Shown: positions 1-10,000 of the stretch, piece by piece
Layout of the letters: every line of letters begins with the position of its first letter
Position numbering within the stretch: the stretch's first letter is position 1
Assembly (NCBI RefSeq): GCF_035222275.1
Contig: NW_026946359.1
Coordinates: forward strand, 2,790,001 to 2,854,000
Length of the DNA: 64,000 nucleotides
Source: Podospora bellae-mahoneyi
Taxonomy: Eukaryota > Ascomycota > Sordariomycetes > Sordariales > Podosporaceae
Reading direction: 5' to 3'
Translations under genes and position numbers: made by a program
Notes under the pieces: model-generated
Seen by the model: the letters and a program-made list of their open reading frames with translations, nothing else
Databases searched by the model: none
Told to the model about the DNA's origin: nothing

Positions 1-754
1 GAAAGTCGGCGCTCCAACCGAGAGTCCCGAGTTCAGAAGTGGCGCCGCGCCGAGAATGGAATTCTCCCATTAAATTGCGTACTACGTCCGCTGTTACACA
101 CCCGCGAAAATTTAATTTCATGTGATGTACAAGCCTTGGATGACGACACCAACCTCGGTAAGCAAAGACTCCGACGTGGTACGTGCGCCACCTCCATCAA
201 ACAACCCTACTGCGTACAAACCATTGCGATGTGAGGCAAACCCAGAACACAGCTCATTGCCTGCAGTATATGCTATATCTCAGCGGCGAGGTATCTCGGG
301 TTAGTTGATGAACTGTATCTTGAGGGTTGACGAAGACCTAGCTCAAGACCTTGGGGCTCCTTGAATCATGATCAAGTTGCGTGATTGCATCGACATGTGC
401 TTGCCGATGATGAAAGTTCGAACACTCCCATGCTGTCTGCGCATTTCAGGTAAGCGCGAGACGGCCCAGAGGGCAAGAGGTACGAGGTAGGAAGTATGAA
501 GGAAGGCAAGAAGAATGGTTGCTGCTACCAGCTATCAGACTTTGACACCAAGATGACGGAGACTGAGCTCCGGCCCAAATGATTATTTCAAGGGAGACTC
601 AACTTCCTGGTCCAGTGAAGTCGAAAAGTATCACTCCCGCATACATTCTTATTTCTTGAGAGAAGAGTCGGCCAGCATCAAGCCCTCATCAACAGCTCCT
701 TGTTCATCCCAATCGCTTCACTGTTAGGCCCACACGTCGACCACCGTCAGCAAC
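1..754. other. Gene-free left edge, upstream of secreted-protein gene
   Basis: I see no supportable coding region here. The open frames are short and start without ATG or lack any recognisable composition. The right part, about 640-754, is the probable promoter and leader of the secreted-protein gene that starts at 755. A gene cut by the window edge cannot be excluded. Confidence 0.5.
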
Positions 755-1571
755 ATGTTCATTAAGCTTGCCTCCTTTCTGGCTCTCGCAGCAACTGTGG
801 TATGCTGTCTGCCAACTCCTCGGTCGCCATCCTTCTAATCCCTCTACCCTAGACCGCCACCACCCCGTTTCATACCACCAACGCCACCTCCCTGTATCAA
901 GACAACGGCCACGGCATCAAATGGACAGGCGTAATCACCCCCGGTCAGCCCAAAACCACCCTCTTCGGCACCGTTGACGAGATCTACAACTATATCCTCG
1001 CAATCAACCCCAACTACGTCGCCCAGCCTCTCGACAAGTCCGACCTTGCCCTCCTCGCCTCCCCCTGGAACGAACCCGGGACCACCAAGCTAGTCGCCCG
1101 ACAAAGGTCAAAATACCTCGACAAGTTCCCCAGCCCCGTGTGTCGCGTCATGGCCACGGGCAACAGCAGATCCCTCGATCCCATAATAAACGAACTGGAT
1201 ATCCTTGGTGGAATATGTGAGGCTCCCAAGGATGCCTGCCGCCGTGTTGGGTGCAAGTCGACTACGGCTGGGTATCTTTGTGGTGTAAGTCTCTTTTTCC
1301 TGTCACATAAGCGGCTTCAATACTGATGAAACCGTCAAAGGAATACGGCAACGCAGCTGTGGTTGCATGTACCGATGTGTCACGTCGTCTGGAGGTGATC
1401 AAGAGGGACTGCTGTTCGGTGATAGCTGATTTTGGCGGAAAACCAGTGTCGGGACACTCCAAACGTCACGACTACGGGGTGTATGCTGGGTATGGGAACT
1501 GTAATCATGGGGAGGATAGCTCGCCGGCTGATTATCCTTATCCTGGGGGTGGGATTAATGGGAAGTGTTAG
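755..1571 (+). CDS. Small secreted cysteine-rich protein (candidate effector or extracellular protein)
   Basis: The three-exon model is 755-799, 853-1284 and 1341-1571, with phase-0 GT-AG introns at 800-852 (gtatgc...ctag) and 1285-1340 (gtaagt...aaag). It gives about 235 aa. The N-terminus MFIKLASFLALAATVTA is a typical signal peptide, and no other membrane segment is seen. Ten cysteines lie in the C-terminal two thirds, including GICEAPKDACRRVGC, YLCG, VACTD and a Cys-Cys pair, ending in GKC. The pattern RVxC...TTAxYLC...VxxCxD resembles a widespread family of uncharacterised fungal secreted proteins. Disulfide bonding and an apoplastic or cell-wall location are inferred. Function is unknown: it could be an effector, an antimicrobial or a structural protein. 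The gene stands alone between gene-free stretches. Confidence 0.8.
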
Positions 1572-2389
1572 GGGTTGGCGGGTATTGCAATGGTAATTGG
1601 GGGGGTGATATCTGCGAAGGGTTGCGAGTGTCTTTCGTCGAGGTTGGTTGATGGGATGCTGCCTAACGATGATGTGGCCTGACGCGTCTCTAAGGGACAG
1701 GTCTGTCATTGTCATGAATTGCTTACTTTGCACTAATAAATATTATCTTCATCGGTTCGGATGGAAACGCGTGTGCCTGTGAGACCCCTAAGTTGTTGCC
1801 TGGCCAACCATCAAGTCGAAAAGGGGTAGTAAGTAGGGCGCTCTCGAAAGTCTGGCTTGGACTGCCACGAACATCAACCATACCAGCTATGAAATGTTTT
1901 CGGTTGATTTATTGTGAAAGGACAGCTGTTTCGAATGAGTTGGACTAGGGTAGTATCAATTACAGTCTTTATGTCACCTTATACTGCAAAACGCGAAAGC
2001 GCATTCTGGATAATTTAGGGTTAGGGTTATACACGGGCGTTTCTGGTGCCAGCCTTGATGAGTCCGAGAGATCGGATCTAAACAGAATCCACCCCGCTTT
2101 TACAGTCTCCCTGCAGGCACCCATATAGACACCACGTTCTCAAGGCAGGTGTTTAATTTTTGACGGATTTATGATCGTTCTCGAAGTCCTTACTTTTCGA
2201 TCTCGATATTTCGTCCTTTGACAACAGGTGAGTAAGAAGGGGGACCCGAAAAGGTGTGTTGAGGAATCGTTGCGCTGACTTGTTAGAAATAATTGCACGA
2301 CCACAGCAAGAGAGCGGTGCTTTTCTGTCAGATAACACGTCTCCCCAAAACCGGACTTTGTTGTTCGAGGCTTTGCGCACAACGGCAAA
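1572..2389. other. Intergenic, between secreted-protein gene and F-box gene
   Basis: No gene is seen. At 2015-2029 there are two and a half perfect TTAGGG telomere-type units on the + strand. The last 230 bases are probably the leader of the F-box gene; short upstream reading frames here have no supporting features. Confidence 0.5.
2015..2029 (+). promoter_or_regulatory. Internal telomere-like motif (TTAGGG x2.5)
   Basis: The 15 bases read TTAGGGTTAGGGTTA, identical to the telomere unit of most filamentous fungi, about 360 bases upstream of the F-box start codon. Such short interstitial motifs can bind Myb-type telobox factors (Tbf1/TRF-like). A regulatory role is inferred only; it may be chance or a repair relic. 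Confidence 0.35.
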
Positions 2390-3919
2390 ATGGATCAGAA
2401 CCGCCCAACGCTTTCCACGCTGCCCAATGAGCTTCTCGCCATGATCATCGAGGAGCTGGTGGACGAGAGCAGCAAGCACAGCGGTGGACCTTCCATCAAA
2501 GCCTGCCGTTTGGTCAGCCGCCAGTTTTGCGACGTCAGCTCTCGCTGGCTTATTCCCTCGGTCAAAGTCGGGCACAGTAATGATTCTCTGGCGCGACTGG
2601 ATGCGATATCACGACACCCGGCGATTAGTCGTGGTGTTAGGACGATAGAGGTGGTGCTGTCTTCGTATTCTACTTTCTGGATTCCTCTTGGGGGGAAAAG
2701 GGAGTTTATCGACTTTCAGCGGAAGGTCTTGGCGAACCGGGCAAAGATTTTTGAGGTTGGCAAGATTATTACTATGACTGAGAAGGATAATGCGATATTG
2801 AGAAAGGTGCATGAGGTGTTGAGGTGTTGGCTGCATTTCCAAGAACCGAAACGACAGCCGGAGCCGGGGGGTGATTTGGCGCTTCACCGGGAGTGTATGG
2901 ACAGGTATTTTGGGGAGTTTCAGAGGCTGGCTTATGAGCAGAAAGTGCTGGTGGATCAAAGGGCGATGGGGACGGCGGTTGCTGAGGCGTTGAGCCGGAT
3001 GCCGTGGGTGGCTGGGCTGAGGTTTGATGATACTTGTCATTACGGCAGACGGAGGCGGGGGCTTTCGTGGGAAACGCCCGAGACGGTGGTTGAGGGGATT
3101 TATGAGAATACGCTGTTGCCGTTGACGAGGAGGGATCTCGAGGCGAGAGGGTCTGTTATTGTTGATGAGATTCCTTTTTATCATCATGCTTCGGGGCCGG
3201 TGGCCTCGCCTCGTCCGCTCTCGGAGACTATTCCTCGTGTTTTGGCTGCTGTGGGGGGTGTTGATCAGGTAGAGCTCAAGAGTCTCGTGGTGAACGTGGA
3301 CTTGATTGATTTGAGGGGGGTTTTCAGGGAGGTTTCTGATTTGCGAGAGAAGCTTACAGCTGCCACGAGGAGGTTGACAGACATTTCGATCCAGCAGAAG
3401 GCTGGGTATGACGATAGGTCTTTTTGGGGACTCTGTTGTACATCGCCAAACCTTAAACACTACTCGGTGGTACTGGAGCTGGGATCACATGCGTTGGACC
3501 CGTTGCTGGAAGGGCCTGGTTCGAATGAGGAACGGAAAAACTTGACGGTTATCCAGGTGAAGGGTGCTAGAATGACCGTCAGCACCCTGAAGCGGTTTCT
3601 TGACACTATCCCAGATGTCCTGGACCGCGTGGAGTTGGTGGGTGTCGAGGTGGTTGGGGGAGGTTGGGGGGAGGTTTTGGATATGCTCCGAGCGAAGACT
3701 TACCGGCAGACGGGGGACTGGCCGTACCCTGTGAGAATATCTCAGGCTGTTAGCCCCCATCCGGACCATGAGTTGCACTCAACGTTTGAGTGGGTTTTCC
3801 AGAGCGATGCGACGTGGGAGCCGAGCGATGCCGACGTGTATGTCATGAGACAGTCGGGGGTCAATCCGTTTGCTCCGGAGGCAGGGAAGTTTCCTTTGGG
3901 TGGTATCGTCAAGTGGTAG
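2390..3919 (+). CDS. F-box domain protein
   Basis: A single exon of 509 aa starts at the first ATG of the frame. Residues about 8-50 form an F-box: LSTLPNELLAMIIEEL is followed by CRLVSRQFCDVSSRW and a hydrophobic patch. This is the usual layout of ascomycete F-box proteins, which bind Skp1 and bring substrates to an SCF ubiquitin ligase. The remaining 450 residues show no WD40 or clear leucine-rich repeats, though some leucine-rich stretches (residues about 290-420) could form irregular repeats. The substrate is unknown. The 5' part of the coding strand is balanced in C and G, and from about 2600 onward it becomes strongly G-rich. F-box genes are numerous and fast-evolving in Sordariales, so no orthologue is named. 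Confidence 0.85.
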   Translation: MDQNRPTLSTLPNELLAMIIEELVDESSKHSGGPSIKACRLVSRQFCDVSSRWLIPSVKVGHSNDSLARLDAISRHPAISRGVRTIEVVLSSYSTFWIPLGGKREFIDFQRKVLANRAKIFEVGKIITMTEKDNAILRKVHEVLRCWLHFQEPKRQPEPGGDLALHRECMDRYFGEFQRLAYEQKVLVDQRAMGTAVAEALSRMPWVAGLRFDDTCHYGRRRRGLSWETPETVVEGIYENTLLPLTRRDLEARGSVIVDEIPFYHHASGPVASPRPLSETIPRVLAAVGGVDQVELKSLVVNVDLIDLRGVFREVSDLREKLTAATRRLTDISIQQKAGYDDRSFWGLCCTSPNLKHYSVVLELGSHALDPLLEGPGSNEERKNLTVIQVKGARMTVSTLKRFLDTIPDVLDRVELVGVEVVGGGWGEVLDMLRAKTYRQTGDWPYPVRISQAVSPHPDHELHSTFEWVFQSDATWEPSDADVYVMRQSGVNPFAPEAGKFPLGGIVKW

Positions 3920-6136
3920 CTAAGGTGTGCTGTTATGGCGGCGAGGCTTTTCAGTTCTAGGTTCGTCTTGACTTGCCATGCCATAGAAAGTGTACATCAT
4001 TAGATACTATCACGACTTTCGAATAGCTGCCTACTTACTACCTACTTCATAGATGGAGGATGAAGTCTGTGAAACAGCACGAGAGTCAGCCGAGAATGCC
4101 GAAAGATGGAACTTTGCCTTTCAAGATATCCTAACGGCCTACCAGCCACCGTTTTGGATCTACCAACTGTATTCTCCGGCTTTACAGAGCAACTGTTTAT
4201 CCTCAACATAACTGCACCCCACGGCACCAAATCTTCCAAATAAACACCACTTCTACACCCACTATACCCCCCTCCCATCCCTTTGTTTGTCCAATCCCTA
4301 TCCCAACCCAGACTTCAATCAATTTCACCCACCCTTCCAGAAGCGAACCAACCCGCACGCCCCAACTTCCTCATCTTTCACCATCAGTAACGAGCCACCT
4401 ACCAAACGGGGCCCGCTCCGTTCCTCCTATTTCTCCTTTGTAACATACCGAGCTTCGGCTCAAGTTTCTCAACCCCGAAGCTTCCTGCAGCAAATTCTTT
4501 GAATGAAAAGAGGGCCAATAAAACGGCACAATTCCACCAAAGGGACCCAAAAATTCCCATGGGAATGGTACGACAAGGATTACATTGATGGAAGGAGCGG
4601 GAGTCCAATGGCTCATGGCTCGGGTTGCGGGTTTTGAGCTCCGGAGCCGGCGGGGGTGCATTTCTTCCCCTCCCTTCTCTTCCCTTCCCTTCTCTTCCCT
4701 TCCCTTCTCTTCCCTTCCCTTCTCTTCCCTTCCCGTAACTACATACATACGTGCTCTCTGTTCTGTGGGGGTTAGGTCTTGGAGTCTCAAACCAGAGCTA
4801 GAAGCAAAAAGATTCCAAGCCCTACCTACTGATGAGTCGATCATAAAACACCCACCTGCCTAACCTAACCTATAACCCCCAGGTAAGTCATCAAAGAAAA
4901 TAAGACCGAAAATGCAGTCAGAATCTACATGCTGCTTGGCTCCCTCCTGCCCCGTGTCTTACTTTCTAGCCAAGCTCTAGCAGCCTTTCTTTGACCTCTC
5001 CATTCGAGAAAACTTCCTAGCTCTCTTCTCCCGCCCCCAATCGAAATATTTCATAGGTAGTCAAGCAAGAAAGTCATTGCGGTGACCTTCAGATAAGACA
5101 AGCTATCAAGGTCCTCAACCCTCCTCCCCAATCCTTTGACCCAACAGCTCAAGCCCATCCCACCTCTTCTTTGTTCCCTCACCACCAGCCCCCTACCTTC
5201 AAGCGCCAAGTGAACGGGTTGGCTGGTTTAACCCGTCTTCACCTTTATCTCCATCTCCCTTCCTATCCTAGATGGAACAACTTCGGCGTGTTGCTCGCCA
5301 ACACCTTCCCACCCAACAAACAACACCTCATCAAAGCAAAGCATCAAAGAAACACCTTGTCTGATCATCAACCACACTGCATCACATCAAATCGCCATCA
5401 CCCGGTTGAAATATCATTTCCTCACATTTGTAACTATGAGGAGAAGGCATTCTAGTCAACCTAAAATAATGATACTTGTTCCCATGTCGGATCCGTTTCC
5501 ATGTCCTTCCCATAAGCCCATCTGTCTGCCCTATTCCCATACCAGGGCAATCCAGTTCAGTTTCAGCCATGTGATAAAAACCCGGAACCCTATTCATACA
5601 CTCTGGTGTGATGACATGAAAAAAATAACCATAAGAACCCAATGTCAAAAAATATTGCAGTCTGATTCCATGATCTGCTGCTGCTCTTTCTCATTCCATC
5701 CATCTCCCACGTTGTTCGCTCGCTCGCTAGTCATTTCACAACATAAAAACAACCGACACCCCAACCTCGTAACCTCTCCCAATGTAGTAGAAGGTAACTA
5801 CTCCGCTGTAGCTGCTTGTTTTGCCTTTTTGACCCGGCCTTTTGGAGAAAGAATTGGACTCATTTCACAGAGTCCCAGTCCAGCTGAAAGTTGACCCCGA
5901 ACACCTTGACGAACTCCAGACAAAAAATATTGACAGGCCGACCCGAACTCCGTTCCCAAGCCAAATAAAGCCATGTATCATGTAGGTAAAGCCCGTCCAA
6001 CCCAATCTAGCCGGACCCATAAATTGGAAAAGCCTGTCTCAAACCAAATGACGTGGGTGGATGCATGCGTAGGGTAAAAGCCTTTTGAGCTCAAAAATTC
6101 TACACACATTTCTCTCTCGGTGTCTTGTTATGGAGT
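3920..6136. other. Long intergenic region, convergent 3' flanks
   Basis: This lies between the 3' end of the F-box gene (+) and the 3' end of the Scp3-like gene (-). It is rich in CT runs and holds a 15-base polypyrimidine tandem repeat (4672-4731). Reading frames of up to 162 codons exist (for example 5406-5894 +) but show no start context, domain or codon pattern that I can support. A non-coding transcript is possible and not testable here. Confidence 0.45.
4672..4731. repeat. 15-base polypyrimidine minisatellite, 4 perfect copies
   Basis: The unit CCCTTCTCTTCCCTT occurs four times without mismatch. The + strand is all pyrimidine and the - strand all purine, so triplex or slipped structures are possible. 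It lies outside any supported gene. Confidence 0.9.
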
Positions 6137-7006
6137 TCAGTCCATGTAAAAGTCACCCTTCAAGATGCGCTCTTGGAAGTGATCCGGCTTCTGCGGGGCA
6201 CGGGGCCTCGGCTGAGCAGGCGGCGCTGGCATATCAGACACCGACCTGGCTCGGTCGTGACGAGGATTGATTGACGAAGCCGAGACGGCGGGAGGTCCAC
6301 CACGAGGAGGAGAGGCACTGAGGCCAGAGGCAAAGGAGAATGAGGGCCGGGCACCTTGGGCGACGGTGCTTTCGGCACGGGATCTAAGCTGATCGGACCA
6401 GTTGAAGCCTTGGTCTGATCGAGCGGTAGGAGAGCACAAGTCAGAACCTGTTCGAGCTTGGTTTGTGGTGCTTGCCTGAGGAGGGACTGTTCTGCCCCAT
6501 GTGTAATTCCCGACAACTGCCGAAGCAAGAGGGGGTGTGGGTGGATTACTGCGGGCAGTACTGCCTCGTCGGACCGGTTGGGAAGGCATACCATTTGCAC
6601 CAGGACTGTTACCTCCACGCATGCCACGCATGGCTTGAGCGGCACCCAGGCTCATCCGGCGAGAGAAGGGAGTGGTGGGGGCGGTGTGGGACATGTCATC
6701 TCCGTCCTCGATGGCACTCTCGTTGATGGACTCGGAATTGGTGGAGACGCTGGCACGGCGCATAAAGGCAGCAGAGGTGTTTGTGGGAGAGGTTCCTGGA
6801 AGACCAAAGGTGGCAACAGAGACTCTTCGGCGCTGGTTGTCCAGCATGGACGTGGCCAAGGGGGTGGGGAAGCCCGTGACTGATGGTTGCGAGATGGAAT
6901 TGCTCCGGAAGAGGCTGGTGAGAGTGTTGGAGGTCACAGACCCGCGTCTCTGTTGTCGTGCCATATCGTTGTTGGAGTTGGTGGAGGATGAGTTGTCTGA
7001 AGACAT
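6137..7006 (-). CDS. Scp3-like Ser/Thr-rich phosphoprotein (fungal-specific)
   Basis: A single exon of 289 aa starts at MSSDNSSSTN; the frame extends a few codons upstream but without another ATG. The protein is low-complexity, rich in Ser, Pro, Arg and Gly, and probably disordered. At least six basophilic kinase motifs are visible (QRRGS, RRRVS, RRAS, RRMS, RRGS, RARS), typical of PKA/AGC targets and 14-3-3 partners. A GFNWSDQLRSRAES block and the terminal KPDHFQERILKGDFYMD block are the parts that look conserved. From memory this matches fungal proteins annotated as spindle poison sensitivity protein Scp3; the molecular function is unclear and the name should be treated as provisional. About 5 kb of gene-free DNA lies upstream. 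Confidence 0.75.
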   Translation of the reverse strand: MSSDNSSSTNSNNDMARQQRRGSVTSNTLTSLFRSNSISQPSVTGFPTPLATSMLDNQRRRVSVATFGLPGTSPTNTSAAFMRRASVSTNSESINESAIEDGDDMSHTAPTTPFSRRMSLGAAQAMRGMRGGNSPGANGMPSQPVRRGSTARSNPPTPPLASAVVGNYTWGRTVPPQASTTNQARTGSDLCSPTARSDQGFNWSDQLRSRAESTVAQGARPSFSFASGLSASPPRGGPPAVSASSINPRHDRARSVSDMPAPPAQPRPRAPQKPDHFQERILKGDFYMD

Positions 7007-10000
7007 GATGAAGGAGGGGGGCTTCAAGAGCCAGAGGACGCCAGGACTTATATCGAAGGGGACGAAAGTGTGCGTTTAACGTCCTCGTGTGAGGCGGCAA
7101 GGATGGCCTGTCAGGAGGGCGGGAGTGGCTTCGGGAAAATCGGTAGTAGGGTGGAAGTGTAGCAGCGTGTGCCGACTCGTATGTTTTGTAGACTGTAATG
7201 GTTCGAGTCCTGTGCACACCGGCGCCTTCGATGTAGTGGAGGTGAAACGCTTAAATGGCAAACTGTTGTGGGGGGTGGGATGACGAGAATGACGAGGGGT
7301 GGTGCAACGCCAGGGCACTCGGGTCTGAATGGCTCGCGCGCTGTCGACTTTTCTTTGTTGACGGACAGCCAGGTGTTCAGGTAATGGGCGGGATGATCGG
7401 CAGGCCTCGTTCGATGGGAGAAGCACGGTCACGTTTTGGGTGGGTGGGAAAGACGACAGGTACAAGGCCGTTGCGATATTGCGGTCCTTTCCTTTCCTTT
7501 GTCTACAATGGCAGCAGCGGTCCGTCTCTGCCTATCTGGCTGTCGAGACGGGGCCAGGCTGCGGGCGGGGTGCTTCCTCAGACGCTGCAGAATTGGGGGG
7601 GTCTGACTCGATTGGCACCGACAGCGGACGATCGCGGGGAATGTGTTGGGGAAAGTGGTGTTTGAGAGTGAGATGGAAAGTACAAGCAGCTGCGGATCAA
7701 TTTGAGATGTGAAGAGGAAGGAAAAGAAGGGGATCGTTCTGTCCTCTTGCTCTTGCCTCTTGACTCTTGCCAGTTCCATCACCACCGACAAGCGGCGGTG
7801 GTAGTACTAACTACTATGGGAAGCGGCGTCGATCACTGGTTCGGCCAGCACAGACGCCGCTATCAGCGTGTCCATCACACATTGGGCGATGTGATTGGCT
7901 ACCGCTCCAACGAGTGGACCAAACACTGCTGCTATGACCAATGGCGTCTGCAGAAAGGCTGCCGGTCTGGGGGTTAGCGTCCCCATCCTCCAGGGGAACG
8001 ACCCCGGGACTAGCAGTTTAAAGTGAAGCCAAGATCCCAGCTTTCGACGTCACGGCCCCACATTAAACTTCACCCAATCGAACGATATGCGGGGTAGTCG
8101 AACAACTGCCAGTCTCTCTCGCAACTCCCTGACATCCCCCCAGCACAAGACATGTGCTGCCTCTGGGGGCGCTGAAAACGGTCAGCACGATGGGATTGAA
8201 GGATGCGCATTGCATGATGTCGCATCTTTGGCAGCCTTCCACAGAAGCCGTGAAAACAAAGATACCCTCTTGGCGAAGAGATGCATCACTGCGGCGGGCG
8301 AGCATGTGGCTTTGAGCTTAGCCAAATTAGGCATGTTGTAGTCTACTATAAAACGACCATCCATACGTCCCTCGTCCTTGCCATTGCCTCTCCCGAGATG
8401 CACATCACTTTTGCCACAGAACTGTCTTTTTTTGCTGATGAGATCTGCCCCTCATCAACAATGACTGCAGCGAGATCCAATATTGGGCATATGAAAAGGG
8501 CGACGCAGGACGCCTTCTTTCCTCTCCCCCAATCAACGGACCGTCAAGCACAACCGCTTCCCCTCTTTTCACCGGTCAACAGCTGTAATGGTGCCGGGCT
8601 GCAAACTGATGCAACCACCAAATGCATCATATTCGTAAGCCGCCTTCTGGACTCTCAAAATGTCATGCGAAGACAGCTGTGTAGGGAAAAGGAGCAATCA
8701 ATCGATTGACGGACAGTTGCTCCGGCTGCTTTCCCCCCACCCGATAACTCTCAGGAAGGGTCTGAAACCTTTTGTCTTGGAGACCACGACACCATCTATG
8801 AGATCAACAGAGCTTTCCTGTCTATCTTGTGGGGGCCTTCCCTGCACCACCACAACCACCACGTCTCAGCTACATGAAAGGATCCCATCCACCAATTCCA
8901 GGTGACCATGCCCGCAGTAGTCGCGCCAACTATCCTCTGACTTGGCTCCTTGTTAGTCCCAGTCTGGCACACCTGGCCAATTCGGTGCCGGGGAGATAAA
9001 GCATACTGCAGCAACCCAAGCCAGCCCAGCAACTCCAAAGCAACCCTCCGGAAGAGAGCAATGCCAATGAAGCCGTCTTTCCGCACCTGAAGGGATCTGG
9101 TTGACTCCAGTTTTCCAGCCTGCCTGCATGACGGTTGAGTTGTAGATTGGCGAATCCTTTTACACTTGCATACTACCCCCTGCTCCACCACCTCTCGCTT
9201 CCAACCGTTCTGTCAGTCTTGAGTGCTGTACAGTACTTTGCTCGAGATTGGATTGACAAGAAGCTTAATGGGCCGAACACCACCATTCCCCCATTCTCAT
9301 CGAGCCCCTCAATGAGCGACGTGGCAAGTGTCATCACCTCCCATCTCGCCAAAGTGTTCCGGAGATAACACCGCCCAAACTGACCACTGAGAAGGTGGTG
9401 TACACCATGATCATGGCAGTCGATCGGGCATTTTGAAATGTCGTAGGGTGTCAAACGCCAGATTGCTCGTTCGCCATGTGCGTAAGGAGGTTTCATATTC
9501 TCAGCAAGCCACACCATCACACAACAGTGTGACATATGTCCCATAGCACCATAAGGCATACACTGGGGAAGCACAAACACCAGCAGGTGTGTGGGACACA
9601 ACTTGGAAGGCAGCGGGGGTAATATATGCCTCTCGAGTTCAACGAGCCACGCGGGCGTCATTGTTTTCACTTGAAGGCTTCAAACTTCGCCGAGTTCCGT
9701 TTCACGAACATGAAGCTGAACCTCGTGTGTAGCTACAACTTTCTCTTTTCAAAGGGTCATCGAACTGGCACTTCCATACGGTGTTCCAGGCCTGTCCTAT
9801 CGGAACCCAGCATCGTATTCTCAACTACCTAACTTTTTTCTGGTCCCATCCCATCTTATTACCATCTGCAAATTCCCCGCATTTGTCGGCCATTCCGAGA
9901 AGTGGGCGCATGCAATATACTTACTCCTCTCCTCTTTCCAGTTTACCTATCCCATCCATCATGATGAGGGGCCAAAAGTCAACTCAAGTATGACAACCTG

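Noticed and set aside
7185-7215. Perfect pol III B box GGTTCGAGTCC near 7200
   Set aside because: The presumed T stem has two mismatches and no matching acceptor or anticodon arm is found upstream, so no tRNA is called.
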